In this document: positions 53,860-64,000 of the stretch, piece by piece
Position numbering within the stretch: position 1 is the first letter of the stretch
How the letters are laid out: every line of letters begins with the position of its first letter
Assembly (NCBI RefSeq): GCF_001553265.1
Contig: NZ_KQ960620.1
Coordinates: forward strand, 1-64,000
Source: Prevotella sp. DNF00663
Lineage (GTDB): Bacteria; Bacteroidota; Bacteroidia; Bacteroidales; Bacteroidaceae
Length of the DNA: 64,000 bases
Reading direction: 5' to 3'
Translations under genes and position numbers: made by a program
Notes under the pieces: generated by a model
Told to the model about the DNA's origin: nothing
What the model saw: only the letters and a program-made list of their open reading frames with translations
The model's database searches: none

Positions 53860-56733
53860 TCAACACTTGCAAATTTTCAGATAAGGACAATTTATACACC
53901 GATTATTGTCGCTAGTAGGAGAAAATGGTATGTGCGAATTAAATAATTCTTCTAGCTTCTGTTTCAATAATTCTCTATATATATGGCTATAGTCTTGTAT
54001 GTCCGAAATCCTATTACCATTGATTTTTAGAGTAGATTCAAAGTCTTCTTTGATTGCATGTTGGATGAATAACAGGGAAGGGGATACAGGCAAGTTTGAA
54101 GGATTTTCCTTATTGTCATTTCTAACAATTATGGCATAAAGCATTGCCTGCAGAAAGTAATCTGTATGATTTTTTAAATTCGTACCGGCAAAAATGCTTT
54201 CTACATCTTTAACACTCATCTTGTCATTGCTACCGGTCTTGTAATCTATGACACGGATAGAAGACTCTTGATTTATAGCTTCAATACGATCTAAGCGGTC
54301 GATACTCCCATAAAGTACCAAATTCTTTTTCCCTCTTTCTGTATTAAGTTCAATAGAAGTCTCAACTTTTTTTTCTAATCCCAAAATTCTAAAAGGAGTA
54401 TGCTTTACATCCAATTTTAACAATTGTCTAAGATAGGTCAATAGTACTTCACGATTGATAAACTGTAAACCGCTATATTCTAATTTTACCTGATTCGACG
54501 TCTTAAAGAGTTCGGTTCTAAAGGCTTCATCTATATAGTATTCTAATTTTAGACGATCTTTTCCTTGAATAACCTGCTCCAAATCTGATTTCGTAACTAA
54601 ACGCTGTTGCTCCAAGAATGGTTGATAAAATAATTCTGCTGCTTTATGAAAAATATTACCAAAGACGCGATTGTCTACTCCCTCATCATCGGCGTTATCT
54701 GGTTCTGCTATGCCGGCTATATATCTATAATAAAACCTTAATTGGCATCTGATGTAGGTGTTAATTGCCGTGGGTGATAAGCGTTCTATATTTGTTAGTA
54801 TATCATAAGCTTCTCCTTCTTTTGAAATCTGTTTAGCTATCCCCGGACTAGGAGCTTTATCAGAATTCATGATGTAACGCTTAATATTATGGGGGCTTTC
54901 TACTAAGAGCTGGAGCATAAATCTACTCATCTCTCCAGTTTGTCCGTCTGTCGTAGAGTTATTATACGTGATGGTTATATCTTTAGCTCGCTGAAGTAGT
55001 CTATTGAAATAGTATGCATAAATAGACACCTTATTATCTATTGTAGTAAGGTTGAAAGCCTTTTTAATAGAATAAGGTATGAAAGATGTATCATGAATCC
55101 CCTTAGGCATATTACCTTCGTTGCATGAGAGTATCAATAGGTGGTCAAAGTCTAGATTTCTAGTTTCGAGGACTCCCATGACTTGGATACCTACTGCAGG
55201 TTCTCCATGGAAAGGAATGGTAGTGGTCTGTATAAGTTGATTTAACAGCTTTTGAAATGTTGTAAGGTCAACATCTAGATCACCATTTATAACAAGTCCA
55301 AACAAACGATTTACAAGGGTATAAGTTTTGAAAATCGATTCTTGAAAGAAAGGAGAAGTTTCCTCGACTCCCTCTTTGCTGTCTCTAGCATAGTTGATGC
55401 CTATTTGTTTGAGAATTTGAACTAGCCAAGTTGTTATTTCGCCAATGTTATCATGGAATGTAAAGAGGTGCTTTAAATCTTCGGTTATTGACAACTCATC
55501 AGTAGAAAAATAGAATTGTCTTTTTTGATGTATGTGATCTAATAATTCCCTTGTATATGATGTGATTAATCTTGCATGAGGATGTCGTAAGACTTTCTCT
55601 ATCCAATGTGTTCGAAATTTTTGTGTATCTCTTCTGTATCCTTGTAGTTGGAGTACTACGAGTAATCGTATTAAGGAGGCTATGGGAGTAAGTTGCAAAG
55701 GATAACCTGTAGTAATATTTATCTGCTCTGCTTCTGCTGGTATGCTATGAATAATAGTTGGTAATAGATTCTCATTACATAAAACAATAGCACTCTTCTT
55801 GCCAGCTTTTATACGATTGCTATCGCGTAACCATTGACCAACATATCTAGCTTGCATATTCTCTGTAGGGGAAGCTATAAATGAAAAGTCCTTTGGGCTA
55901 GACATATTATTATATATTTCGGCAGAAATAGTATCCAACTCATTTGGGTAACGCATAAGATGCTGAGCAATATAGTATCCTGCTTCATTTTGATGAGAGA
56001 TATAGCTATTGTCAAAATCCCAATAGAAGAATGCTTTTCCTTCTTTTTTTAGCCTGTCGCAGAGTTGTAATTCAACCTTTTGCATCATGTTGAATCCAAC
56101 AAAAAGATAATAATCGTATTGAAAAACTATATTATTATCTTCAGCCACCTCTCTATATAATTGTCCTTCATAGGCTAACCCTTGCGACCGAAGAGTATCT
56201 CTAAATTGATTATAAATGGTATCAAGATGATTCCATAGGTTTTCAAATCTCTGCTTTAAGAGAGATTGGTGATCTGCAGGGAAATTGGAAAAAAACTTCT
56301 TTAAAGTTTGTATCTGTTCTTCATTTAAATAAGATGAATCGTCCAGCCTGTGTATATCTTTGAGATTGGTGAAAAGTGTTTGGGCTGATGCCATGTTTTT
56401 ATCAATGTCATCAAAATCGTTTAATAATATTTGTCCCCAACTATAAAACTGATCTAATGTTTCTATTGATTGGGTACATGATACGAATACTTTATGTAAA
56501 TCACAGACTAGCTTAATAGAATCGGCAATCTTTAATGTGGAATGTTTACAAAATAAATCGCTAATAGTAATGTAGTTAGGACTCCAAATGGGACTATCAA
56601 CCATTCTAGCTACTTCTTCATTCAAGAATAAAGACGCTCTCTTATTTGGAAAAACCACTGCAATATGGGAGAGGTTGTTACCAAATTTCTGAATGATATT
56701 TTCTGCTACATGATGTAAAAAAGATGTTGCCAT
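53860..56733 (-). CDS. AddB-like helicase/nuclease subunit
   Basis: 957 residues. The N-terminal half is a degenerate UvrD-like fold ([18 protein letters not shown]). The C-terminal RecB-type nuclease has GSIDRLDRI and IRVIDYKTG (catalytic Asp and Lys). Cysteines at [12 protein letters not shown] and [10 protein letters not shown] would hold the 4Fe-4S cluster typical of AddB. With AddA five bases upstream it forms the double-strand-break resection enzyme that feeds RecA. Confidence 0.85.
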   Translation of the reverse strand: MATSFLHHVAENIIQKFGNNLSHIAVVFPNKRASLFLNEEVARMVDSPIWSPNYITISDLFCKHSTLKIADSIKLVCDLHKVFVSCTQSIETLDQFYSWGQILLNDFDDIDKNMASAQTLFTNLKDIHRLDDSSYLNEEQIQTLKKFFSNFPADHQSLLKQRFENLWNHLDTIYNQFRDTLRSQGLAYEGQLYREVAEDNNIVFQYDYYLFVGFNMMQKVELQLCDRLKKEGKAFFYWDFDNSYISHQNEAGYYIAQHLMRYPNELDTISAEIYNNMSSPKDFSFIASPTENMQARYVGQWLRDSNRIKAGKKSAIVLCNENLLPTIIHSIPAEAEQINITTGYPLQLTPIASLIRLLVVLQLQGYRRDTQKFRTHWIEKVLRHPHARLITSYTRELLDHIHQKRQFYFSTDELSITEDLKHLFTFHDNIGEITTWLVQILKQIGINYARDSKEGVEETSPFFQESIFKTYTLVNRLFGLVINGDLDVDLTTFQKLLNQLIQTTTIPFHGEPAVGIQVMGVLETRNLDFDHLLILSCNEGNMPKGIHDTSFIPYSIKKAFNLTTIDNKVSIYAYYFNRLLQRAKDITITYNNSTTDGQTGEMSRFMLQLLVESPHNIKRYIMNSDKAPSPGIAKQISKEGEAYDILTNIERLSPTAINTYIRCQLRFYYRYIAGIAEPDNADDEGVDNRVFGNIFHKAAELFYQPFLEQQRLVTKSDLEQVIQGKDRLKLEYYIDEAFRTELFKTSNQVKLEYSGLQFINREVLLTYLRQLLKLDVKHTPFRILGLEKKVETSIELNTERGKKNLVLYGSIDRLDRIEAINQESSIRVIDYKTGSNDKMSVKDVESIFAGTNLKNHTDYFLQAMLYAIIVRNDNKENPSNLPVSPSLLFIQHAIKEDFESTLKINGNRISDIQDYSHIYRELLKQKLEELFNSHIPFSPTSDNNRCINCPYLKICKC

Positions 56734-56738
56734 GATTC

Positions 56739-59700
56739 TTATTTAACTTCTTTAATTTGATTAGAGTACACAAACCAAAGATAACCTTTAACATAGGTAT
56801 ATCCCATATCAGTCAAAATTGTTATATATTCCCTTACCTGTTGTTCGTATTCTGGATGATAAATGCCAAACTTAAAATCAATTACAATAACCTGTCTGTC
56901 GTTAACCATGACACGATCGGGACGTCTAACTTCAACAATATTGGACAACTGATTGTAACGTAAGATGTTACATTCGTTGAAAAGTTGCCAGTTGCCAGAA
57001 AACCATTCTTTAATAATAGGATGCTCAAATCGCTTATTAATTAGATTGGATATTCTATCATAAGTAAAAGAGCTATCATTGTCATCAAATATTCCCTCCA
57101 TTTCTAGTTTGCTAAGAATTTGAGGTATATCTTTTGAAGTGTTGATGGAAGAGAATATTTTGTGTAAAATATTGCCATGGAGAATATAGTTAGTTCTCTC
57201 CGTCAGAGAGATTTCTTTATCCATGTTGTTAATGAAATCGTTGCTACTATTGCTTTGCCTAAATGTAAGATTGATGGTAGGGCGATTTTGTATTTGTAAA
57301 TCCATCTTAAGATAGTTTGGAGTAAATACATTGGCTTCATCTTGTTTGTGGCTTTTTTCCGTAGACTCAATATCAAGTTCACCTTCTTCAAATGAGTAAC
57401 CTTCTATAAAGTCTTGAATAACTTTGGAACGACCAGATTCTTTATCGTCTTGTTTGCCATATACAAACAAATTTCTTTTGGCTCTTGTAAAAGCTACATA
57501 CAATAAATTGATATTATCAACTACATTCTGTAGATATTCATGATAATAATCTTCTTCATAGATGGAACCAACCATCCATTTGGAAGAGTAATCAACAGGG
57601 ACGATAGGTAGGAGATTGTATGGGTATTCTTTTGGGGAACACCAAATCTGCCTGTCGGTTCTGTCTAACTTCCAGTCACAAAACGGAATGATGACATGGT
57701 CAAATTCCAATCCTTTACTTTTATGTATTGTTATAAGTCGAATACCGTCAGTTTCGGTTGTCTGTATTGTATTTTGATGTAAGTTGTCATCCCATTCCTC
57801 TAAAAAGGAGCCAATATCAGGAATATTGTCTTGCATATATCTTTCTAAAATATCATAGAATGCACAGATATATGTATTTTGTGACTGTATGGTCTCGATA
57901 TGGAAAATGCTATATATCTTTTCGACCATATCTATTATCGGCATGTGTTGTAGCTCTTCGATATGTTCTGAAAATTGTTTTGGCAATATGTCGTTGATAT
58001 GTTCTGATTTCTCAATTACTACATTGCTAGTTACATTCTTTATATAAGTATTATATGCCTTGGATAAAAAAGCTCTAGCAATAAGGTCATCCGGTCGCGC
58101 GATAACTTTCATGGCATTTATGAGAATATTTACAGCTATAGATGAATCTAACCGAAAGGCTTCGTCTGAAACGATTGGGATGTCGGGCCATGTAGCTGTA
58201 AAGTATTCACTGATGGTTTGTATGCCTTTGTTGTCTCTTACAAGAATAGCAATGTCATGTATTTGAGCGCCATTTACCAGAAGAGTGTGAATCGTGTCTG
58301 CAACGCTTTGAAGCATGGCCTCTTGATACAAATCGTTAGAATTAAGTAGCTCTATTTTAATGAGACCCTTAGGTTCTTTCTCTGCAGGAATTTCTTGGAC
58401 AACATCTGAATATGCCCTTTTCAACTCTTCGGCTTCTTTACTTTTTAGTTCTGTGAGTTTGTCGTACTCAGCCTCAACAACTTGAGTGAAGAAGCGATTA
58501 TTAAATTCTATAATATTTCTGTTGGAACGATAATTAGTACTTAGTGAATGGCATGCTACTGTTTCTGTATCCTCAAACTGCTGGGTAATATTATTTAAGA
58601 GTCTCCAATCTCCAGAGCGCCATCGATAAATACTTTGTTTTACATCTCCGACAATAAGGTTTGGGCTATATCCGTGACTCATGCATTCTAGTAAAAGTGT
58701 TTTGAAGTTTTGCCATTGGACAGTACTGGTATCTTGAAACTCATCTATCATAATATGTTCTAGCTGCGAACCTATCTTCTCGTAAATAAATGGTGCATCG
58801 TTCCCTTGTATCATCTGTGAGAGCAATGTTTGGGTATCACTTAACAAAAACCTATTTGATAGTTGGTTGATTTCATGAACCTTGTTTTCTATACTATTTA
58901 ATAGTCTCAATTGGTACATGTGTCGAAGGGTAAGTGTGGCACTTTTATAATTACGTGCTTCTACTACTCTTATTGATTCTGTTGCGTGGAGGAGGGGAGA
59001 AAGTTGAGTTTTTGCTAATTCATAAATAGGCTCTCCATCTTTACAGAACTTTTTAGTTACCCATGCATCAGGGTTTTCTGATGCGTTTTGAGCTGATTTA
59101 TTGTAGATCTTTTCATCTTCCCAAAACTCTCCAGATTTTAATTTTAGAAAATAGCCGCATGCCCCTCTGTCTCCCTTACTAAAATCATTAATATTAAATC
59201 CATGCTTTTCTACTATATCAAAGAATATTTGTGCTTGAGCAGCCATTTTATCTTTAGCTTCTTGCTGAATCTTTTTAATCTCCTTCGTATATTGATAGAA
59301 AAACTTATCATCACCAATGGTGGCACGGAGCTTTTCACTATGTTGCTTATAGTACTCTTTAAAGATACTCTCCCCAAACGACTTGATTTTTCCAATGACA
59401 TTCCAAGATTTGCCATCATCCATATTTTCTTGAATATAGTCAAGAATCCAATAGATGATTTTATTGCCTTTTTCTAATTGGTCTATTAGTTCGTCAGTTG
59501 CCTGATGTTCGATTTGAATATCATTGAGCCCTACGTTAAGTATTGCCGAGAGCTCTAGTTCTCTAGCAAGATTTCTCAAAATGGTTTGGAAAAAGGCATC
59601 AATGGTCTCTACCTTAAAATAGTTATAGTTGTGTAGAAGGTTATGGAGGGCTTGACCACAGCGATTCATTATGATTTTTATTGGTAGTTTTGTTTCGGCT

Positions 59701-59942
59701 GCAATCTTGTCTAAATAAGGCTTGCTAGCTAGTTGGTTTTTCCAAATCCCATAAAGCTGCCCAAGAATACGTAGTTTCATCTCTTCGGTAGCTTTATTTG
59801 TGAAGGTAACAGCTAAAATTGATTTATAGTTGACATTTTCATCAATTAGTAATTTGATATATTCTATAGTAAGCGTGAATGTCTTTCCCGAACCTGCGCT
59901 AGCCCGATATACTGTTAAAGTATTATTTTGATGTTGAGTCAT
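56739..59942 (-). CDS. AddA-like UvrD/RecB helicase-nuclease
   Basis: 1067 residues. Walker A ASAGSGKT near residue 14-21 (Lys20), LAVTFTNKATEEMKLRI (Ia), IMIDEFQDTSTVQW (II), VGDVKQSIYRWRSGD (III), RLITIHKSKGLEF (V) and LLYVAFTRAKRNLFVY (VI). The C-terminal nuclease motif reads VIDFKFG in place of the more usual IDYKTG. Partner of the AddB-like gene just downstream; upstream the DUF5686 gene is only 3 bp away, so all three are co-transcribed. Confidence 0.88.
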   Translation of the reverse strand: MTQHQNNTLTVYRASAGSGKTFTLTIEYIKLLIDENVNYKSILAVTFTNKATEEMKLRILGQLYGIWKNQLASKPYLDKIAAETKLPIKIIMNRCGQALHNLLHNYNYFKVETIDAFFQTILRNLARELELSAILNVGLNDIQIEHQATDELIDQLEKGNKIIYWILDYIQENMDDGKSWNVIGKIKSFGESIFKEYYKQHSEKLRATIGDDKFFYQYTKEIKKIQQEAKDKMAAQAQIFFDIVEKHGFNINDFSKGDRGACGYFLKLKSGEFWEDEKIYNKSAQNASENPDAWVTKKFCKDGEPIYELAKTQLSPLLHATESIRVVEARNYKSATLTLRHMYQLRLLNSIENKVHEINQLSNRFLLSDTQTLLSQMIQGNDAPFIYEKIGSQLEHIMIDEFQDTSTVQWQNFKTLLLECMSHGYSPNLIVGDVKQSIYRWRSGDWRLLNNITQQFEDTETVACHSLSTNYRSNRNIIEFNNRFFTQVVEAEYDKLTELKSKEAEELKRAYSDVVQEIPAEKEPKGLIKIELLNSNDLYQEAMLQSVADTIHTLLVNGAQIHDIAILVRDNKGIQTISEYFTATWPDIPIVSDEAFRLDSSIAVNILINAMKVIARPDDLIARAFLSKAYNTYIKNVTSNVVIEKSEHINDILPKQFSEHIEELQHMPIIDMVEKIYSIFHIETIQSQNTYICAFYDILERYMQDNIPDIGSFLEEWDDNLHQNTIQTTETDGIRLITIHKSKGLEFDHVIIPFCDWKLDRTDRQIWCSPKEYPYNLLPIVPVDYSSKWMVGSIYEEDYYHEYLQNVVDNINLLYVAFTRAKRNLFVYGKQDDKESGRSKVIQDFIEGYSFEEGELDIESTEKSHKQDEANVFTPNYLKMDLQIQNRPTINLTFRQSNSSNDFINNMDKEISLTERTNYILHGNILHKIFSSINTSKDIPQILSKLEMEGIFDDNDSSFTYDRISNLINKRFEHPIIKEWFSGNWQLFNECNILRYNQLSNIVEVRRPDRVMVNDRQVIVIDFKFGIYHPEYEQQVREYITILTDMGYTYVKGYLWFVYSNQIKEVK

Positions 59943-59945
59943 AAT

Positions 59946-61970
59946 CTACCAGTGTCTAAATAATTCGAAACCCAATTTACATCCGAAATCTCTGAATCGT
60001 CCATTTTCATTATTGACGAACATACCGATGGAGAATAATCTTGTTGTAAACCCATATCCCATTTCTATGTATGGATGAATTGTTTTCACACATAAACCAC
60101 TAAGATAGAAACGTTCCATTTCTATAAAGTGACCAACCAATGGAAGTCTTGAAATAAATAGTAATGGGCTTTCGTATGTAAAATTCGTTCTTGCGTACCA
60201 TTTAGAGGCATTATATATGTTAGAGTTTAGTAATTCAAATTCGCCACTCCAGTCGTCGTTCCAACCTCCGGGAAGATTGTTCTCTCTAAAATTCTCAAAA
60301 TCAAGGAAATAAGCGGACTCACCTTTCTTGGTATATAAACCGGTACCAATTCTCATTTGTAGAGATTGGAGACGTGTCAGACGTTTAATCCATTGCATAT
60401 CTAACTCCCAGCGTTCATAATTAATATCTCCACCAAGAAAATTCTTTATACCGCGTTCATAATCTAATGCTATCAAAGGCCCGTTCCAAGTTCTTGGACG
60501 CCATTGAATTTCGGCCATTGGAGCTACGGATACATAGTTAGATGGTAATCCTGCGGCTTCATATCTTTCGTGTTCCATGGCTGAGCGCTTATGAGCAGAG
60601 ATTCCAACTTGAAAGCTTATGTATTTATTAATATCAAGATTATTCTTGATTTTTACATGCATGTCCTTGAAATATTTACTTCGGCTATAATCACTATAGG
60701 TAGATTTAACTCTCTTTTTATCTAGTTCACTTTCTATAAGTTCATTTCTAATCCAGTTCCCGTTTTCTAGCTGCATTTCTATATAAGCATTTTTTTGCTT
60801 ATTATAATAAAATACGGTTGGAAGTTTGAAATAGAATTGATGTCTTTTAAATGAATAGCTCGATTTTAAGCGAATATAAAACTCTCTATTGGAATCAAAA
60901 TCATAGTTTGTTCTTAAATCAAGTTTGTAGATGAATCCGCGTCTATCGTCATATCCCATATAAAGAGGATTAAAGATGGGATCCATCCTAAAATATCCTT
61001 GGTTTGCTTTTCCATAGTTAGATCTAATTCGGTTTAAAATATTGTCACCAATTATATCCCATAATATTTTTTTTAGTGGACTTGTAGTTTTGGGTTGAAT
61101 TGTCCTTGTTTTGATTTTGTTGAAATACTCTGTATACGTATTTTGCTCTTCTGCAGAGAGAGGAATAGGGCGCAATTTTTCCATGAGCTGGTAATCATGG
61201 GAATCACCAATGCTATCCGTAAAATGTGGAGTTAAGCCATATACAGCTTGAAAGTGTCCATCGGTTTTATTGCCCAAGAAAGAGAAATTACAGGTCAGTA
61301 TAGCTTCTTTTGGAACTAATGCATACGCTCCATTTCTATTCATATTTAAATTCAGGGTGAATTTGACCATATCGTATTCACCATTTATTAGCGTTTTAAT
61401 AATGCTGCCGGTTTCAATATCTATAAGTGCTTGACCTTTTATCAGTTGTGTGTTCTTCAGTCGTGGCTTGAAGTGTAGGTTTGCTATTCCATTTTTCATA
61501 AATGCAATGGAATATTTATAATATCGTCGATTATAATAATTAAAAGGAGATAATAGGTTGTCACCAATCATTGTCTCTGCATAAAGTCGAGGTGTAAGAT
61601 ATTTCAGCACGTTAGACATGCTCTTTTTATGATGGGGTACTGTAGTTACATCTAGCAGATTGCGGGTTGAGTATCTCTCAATATTTTGTGAAGTAATTTG
61701 TTCTAAGGTCTCACCTATATACTTTCGGCTCTCTCCATGTGCTACAGCATACATCGTAGGAACCGCTAATAAAATAAAGTTACGTTGTTTTACATTTAAT
61801 GAGTATTTGGTATAAGTATAGGATGTATTTGGCTTGATATTCGTAGTGTCAACAGTTGCTGCAAATGAGAAAACTCGGTGTAGCAAGAGCGTATCAGAAT
61901 GCGCTTTTGCAAATACATTGGCAGATGACAGTGCCAGTAAGATTATATAGAGCCATTGCGTTTTCATCAA
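59946..61970 (-). CDS. DUF5686-family outer-membrane protein
   Basis: 674 residues with a signal peptide (cleavage near ANVFA, residue 21). FNYYNRRYYKYSIAF, NLHFKPRLKNTQLIKGQALIDIETGSI and the long beta-rich C-terminal half ending FELFRHW are typical of DUF5686 barrel proteins of Bacteroidetes. The usual carboxypeptidase-like domain at the N-terminus is missing or replaced. Function unknown. First gene of the operon with addA and addB, an odd pairing of surface and DNA-repair genes. Confidence 0.75.
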   Translation of the reverse strand: MMKTQWLYIILLALSSANVFAKAHSDTLLLHRVFSFAATVDTTNIKPNTSYTYTKYSLNVKQRNFILLAVPTMYAVAHGESRKYIGETLEQITSQNIERYSTRNLLDVTTVPHHKKSMSNVLKYLTPRLYAETMIGDNLLSPFNYYNRRYYKYSIAFMKNGIANLHFKPRLKNTQLIKGQALIDIETGSIIKTLINGEYDMVKFTLNLNMNRNGAYALVPKEAILTCNFSFLGNKTDGHFQAVYGLTPHFTDSIGDSHDYQLMEKLRPIPLSAEEQNTYTEYFNKIKTRTIQPKTTSPLKKILWDIIGDNILNRIRSNYGKANQGYFRMDPIFNPLYMGYDDRRGFIYKLDLRTNYDFDSNREFYIRLKSSYSFKRHQFYFKLPTVFYYNKQKNAYIEMQLENGNWIRNELIESELDKKRVKSTYSDYSRSKYFKDMHVKIKNNLDINKYISFQVGISAHKRSAMEHERYEAAGLPSNYVSVAPMAEIQWRPRTWNGPLIALDYERGIKNFLGGDINYERWELDMQWIKRLTRLQSLQMRIGTGLYTKKGESAYFLDFENFRENNLPGGWNDDWSGEFELLNSNIYNASKWYARTNFTYESPLLFISRLPLVGHFIEMERFYLSGLCVKTIHPYIEMGYGFTTRLFSIGMFVNNENGRFRDFGCKLGFELFRHW

Positions 61971-61983
61971 ATTGTATTTAGGC

Positions 61984-62013
61984 CAAAGTTAATAAAAAGC
62001 AATCGAATACAAA
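61984..62013 (-). promoter_or_regulatory. promoter of the DUF5686-addAB operon
   Basis: Minus strand TTTG at 62013-62010, 18 bp, TAACTTTG at 61991-61984; 14 bp before the ATG. Confidence 0.6.
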
Positions 62014-62033
62014 AAATAATGGTGTTTTTTTAT

Positions 62034-62041
62034 TAACTTTG
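62034..62041 (+). promoter_or_regulatory. -7 box for the second GHL10 gene
   Basis: TAACTTTG, 59 bp before the ATG at 62101; same box as the divergent promoter. Confidence 0.5.
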
Positions 62042-62100
62042 CCATCTGTCTACCAGTTATTTTACTGTTCAGCCAAATATGTACATTACACTTATTTAAT

Positions 62101-63594
62101 ATGAAACGCTTAATATTTCTATTTTTGATTTTTCTTTTATTGATTCCATGTTTTGGTCAAGCTCAAAATAAACGTGAGTTTCGTGGAGCATGGATTCAGT
62201 GTGTCAATGGCCAATTTCAGGGGCTAGGCAGTCAAAGGATAAAACAAATGCTAACTAGCCAATTAAATGAACTACAACGGGATGGGGTTAATGCTATTAT
62301 CTTTCAAGTAAGGGCTGAATGCGATGCTCTTTATGCTAGCCCATACGAACCTTGGAGTAGGTTCTTGACTGGCCAACAAGGATTGGCGCCACAGCCCTTT
62401 TGGGACCCGTTAGAATGGATGGTAAAAGAATGTCATAAGCGTGGAATGGAATTACATGCATGGATAAACCCTTTTAGGGCGAAGACAAAATCTACATCAA
62501 CGTTGGCTTCAAATCATATTGCTATTTTACACCCAGAGCGTGTCTTCTCATATGATGGTCAATTTATATTGAATCCCGGACAAGCCGTGAATAGAGAATT
62601 TATATGCCGCATAGCTACCGATATTGTAAAACGTTATGATATTGATGGCTTCCATATTGATGATTATTTCTATCCGTATCCTGTAGCTGGTTCTATGATT
62701 CCTGATGATAAAGAATATGCCGAAAGTAGAAATGGTATTAACAATCGTGATGACTGGCGAAGATATAATGTGAATCTATTTATTAAGCAGTTGTCTGATT
62801 CTATTCATTCTGTAAAACCTTGGGTCAAGTTTGGAGTCTCACCGTTTGGTATATATAGAAATAAGGCAAATGCTCCACTGATAGGAAGTGAGACTAGGGG
62901 ATTACAGAACTATGATGATTTGTATGCTGATGTCCTTTTATGGGTTAATAATGGCTGGGTAGATTATTCTGTTCCACAGTTATACTGGCAGATTGGTCAT
63001 CCTACAGCAGATTATGCTACTCTTATTCGCTGGTGGAATCGACATGCTTCTCATAGGCCTCTTTATATCGGCGAGAGTGTAGAGCGCTCTGTTAGTACTC
63101 CGGATTTAACTGATCCACAAAAAAATCAGCAAACCGCAAAGTTTGAACTCCATAAACAAATGCAGAATGTAAAAGGAACTGTCTTGTGGTATGCTAAAGC
63201 TGTTACAGATAATATGGGTAACTATGGTACAATGTTGCGTGAACATTATTGGAGAAATCCTGCACTCCAACCTCAAATGACATTTATTGATGATAAAGCA
63301 CCAAAGAAACCTAAAAAGGTGAAGCCGGTGTGGACGAGCGATGGTTATATTCTATTTTGGAAAGCGCCTAAAGCGAAGAAATGGTATGATGTTGTGACCA
63401 AATATGTTATCTATCGTTTTAAAAAAGATGAGAAAATAGACATAGAGAATCCTAATTGTATTGTAACGATAACCGATAACACCTTTTATAAATTGCCCTA
63501 TGACAAAGGTATGGAGAAATACGTCTATGTTGTAACGTCTTTAGATCGCATGAGCAATGAGAGTAAAGGGGTAAAGAAAAAAATTAAGTTGTAG
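62101..63594 (+). CDS. GHL10-family exported glycoside hydrolase-like protein
   Basis: 497 residues with a signal peptide (cleavage near CFGQAQ, residue 22). GHL10 barrel: KREFRGAWIQCVNGQFQ, NAIIFQVRAECDALYASPYEPW, KRGMELHAWINPFRA, DIDGFHIDDYFYPYP, VKFGVSPFGIYRN and DYSVPQLYWQIGH. A fibronectin-like segment follows (about 395-497) without a sorting tail, unlike the 9131 copy. Substrate unknown; the next gene is a cell-wall peptidase, so a wall-related role is plausible. Confidence 0.88.
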   Translation: MKRLIFLFLIFLLLIPCFGQAQNKREFRGAWIQCVNGQFQGLGSQRIKQMLTSQLNELQRDGVNAIIFQVRAECDALYASPYEPWSRFLTGQQGLAPQPFWDPLEWMVKECHKRGMELHAWINPFRAKTKSTSTLASNHIAILHPERVFSYDGQFILNPGQAVNREFICRIATDIVKRYDIDGFHIDDYFYPYPVAGSMIPDDKEYAESRNGINNRDDWRRYNVNLFIKQLSDSIHSVKPWVKFGVSPFGIYRNKANAPLIGSETRGLQNYDDLYADVLLWVNNGWVDYSVPQLYWQIGHPTADYATLIRWWNRHASHRPLYIGESVERSVSTPDLTDPQKNQQTAKFELHKQMQNVKGTVLWYAKAVTDNMGNYGTMLREHYWRNPALQPQMTFIDDKAPKKPKKVKPVWTSDGYILFWKAPKAKKWYDVVTKYVIYRFKKDEKIDIENPNCIVTITDNTFYKLPYDKGMEKYVYVVTSLDRMSNESKGVKKKIKL

Positions 63595-63602
63595 AAGGTT
63601 AA

Positions 63603-64000
63603 ATGAGTAGAAGGATTATTGATAATAGGTTATATTCTCCCTTGCATGTAATTGTAGTATTGGTTGTAATATTTTTATTCTATGCATGTGGAAATGATAA
63701 CAGAACGAAAGAAAAAAGACAAAGCCTAGTATCAGAGAATGTCGAAATTGATAATGCTCTGTATGAGCGACTCGTAGAATTTGCAGCGAAGCCGCGGGCA
63801 AAAGGAAATTTTGGCTTTTTTGTTTATGATCTTACAGCAGATAAGCCTGTCTACGGAGTGAATGAGAATGTAGCACAATCTTCAGCTTCATGCTTGAAGC
63901 TACTTAGTGGGGTTGCCGGGTTGCAATTGCTGGGTACTAAATATCTATATACAACATCTTTGTACACATGTGGAACTGTAAGTGATGGAATACTACACGG
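63603..64000 (+). CDS. D-alanyl-D-alanine carboxypeptidase (S13/PBP4-like), 5' part
   Basis: 132 codons to the window edge, open throughout. A lipobox FYACG (Cys about residue 29) marks a lipoprotein. NFGFFVYDLTADKPVYGVNENVAQ followed by SSASCLKLLSG holds the SxxK active-site motif (SCLK, after the first Ser pair) of S13 penicillin-binding peptidases. It trims or opens peptidoglycan cross-links. It starts 8 bp after the GHL10 stop, so the two are co-transcribed. SxN and KTG boxes would lie outside the window. Confidence 0.75.
   Translation, partial: MSRRIIDNRLYSPLHVIVVLVVIFLFYACGNDNRTKEKRQSLVSENVEIDNALYERLVEFAAKPRAKGNFGFFVYDLTADKPVYGVNENVAQSSASCLKLLSGVAGLQLLGTKYLYTTSLYTCGTVSDGILH

Overview
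The window reads as a chromosome segment of a Bacteroidales bacterium, most likely Bacteroides or a close relative. Evidence: promoters of the TTTG-N19/20-TAnnTTTG type, a short 287-residue primary sigma factor, a serine palmitoyltransferase gene, an Oar-like TonB receptor, Mfa2-like and NigD-like lipoproteins, Gld-family proteins, and Bacteroidales RHS proteins. Prevotella-like relatives are not excluded. I see no rRNA, CRISPR array or transposase.

Region 1 (1-9130) is the accessory part. On the minus strand lies an array of RHS polymorphic-toxin cassettes without any full-length RHS gene. Three 5'-truncated copies of the RHS core lead into different AT-rich toxin tips: an unknown tip, a Tlde1/DUF2778-like tip with a SHGC motif, and a metzincin-like zinc protease tip. 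A fourth cassette keeps only a toxin tail with a DUF2019-like immunity protein. Two immunity proteins carry export signals, which suits toxins acting in the periplasm. One core copy is broken by a 76-bp insertion and by a run of eight A. The array ends in a decayed acyltransferase and an 88-bp repeat element.

Region 2 (9131-25243) is core: a GHL10 protein; a plus-strand operon cstA-porin-recR-membrane protein-glycosyltransferase-acetyltransferase followed by two tRNA-Asp; an Mfa2-like lipoprotein; gdhA; and a minus-strand operon lon-tgt-LptF/G permease-DEAD helicase. Region 3 (25415-39005) holds a TrmN6-like methylase, a lipid kinase divergent from serine palmitoyltransferase, the Oar-like receptor, tRNA-Arg, mtaB with a glycosyltransferase, gldB, a radical SAM protein and a DPP IV-type peptidase.

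Region 4 (39094-46720) runs leftward: rpoD, a secreted protein, then an overlapping HPr-kinase-like/S26-peptidase/PqqD trio, with htrA, two small membrane-protein genes and rnpB; then gph and a Gly-Leu-Leu-Gly tRNA cluster. Region 5 (46721-64000) holds ssb-gldE-phosphopantetheinyl transferase, pgk, a frameshifted NigD-like gene, a xanthine uptake and salvage operon, a DUF5686-addA-addB operon, a second GHL10 gene and the start of a penicillin-binding peptidase.

The most unusual signal not explained by genes is a family of intergenic elements at 8955-9042, 18610-18697, 28593-28680 and 45367-45454. Each is exactly four tandem 22-bp units (88 bp). All 16 units share TG at positions 6-7 and C at position 19, giving a dyad TG-N11-CA. 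I know of no name for it.
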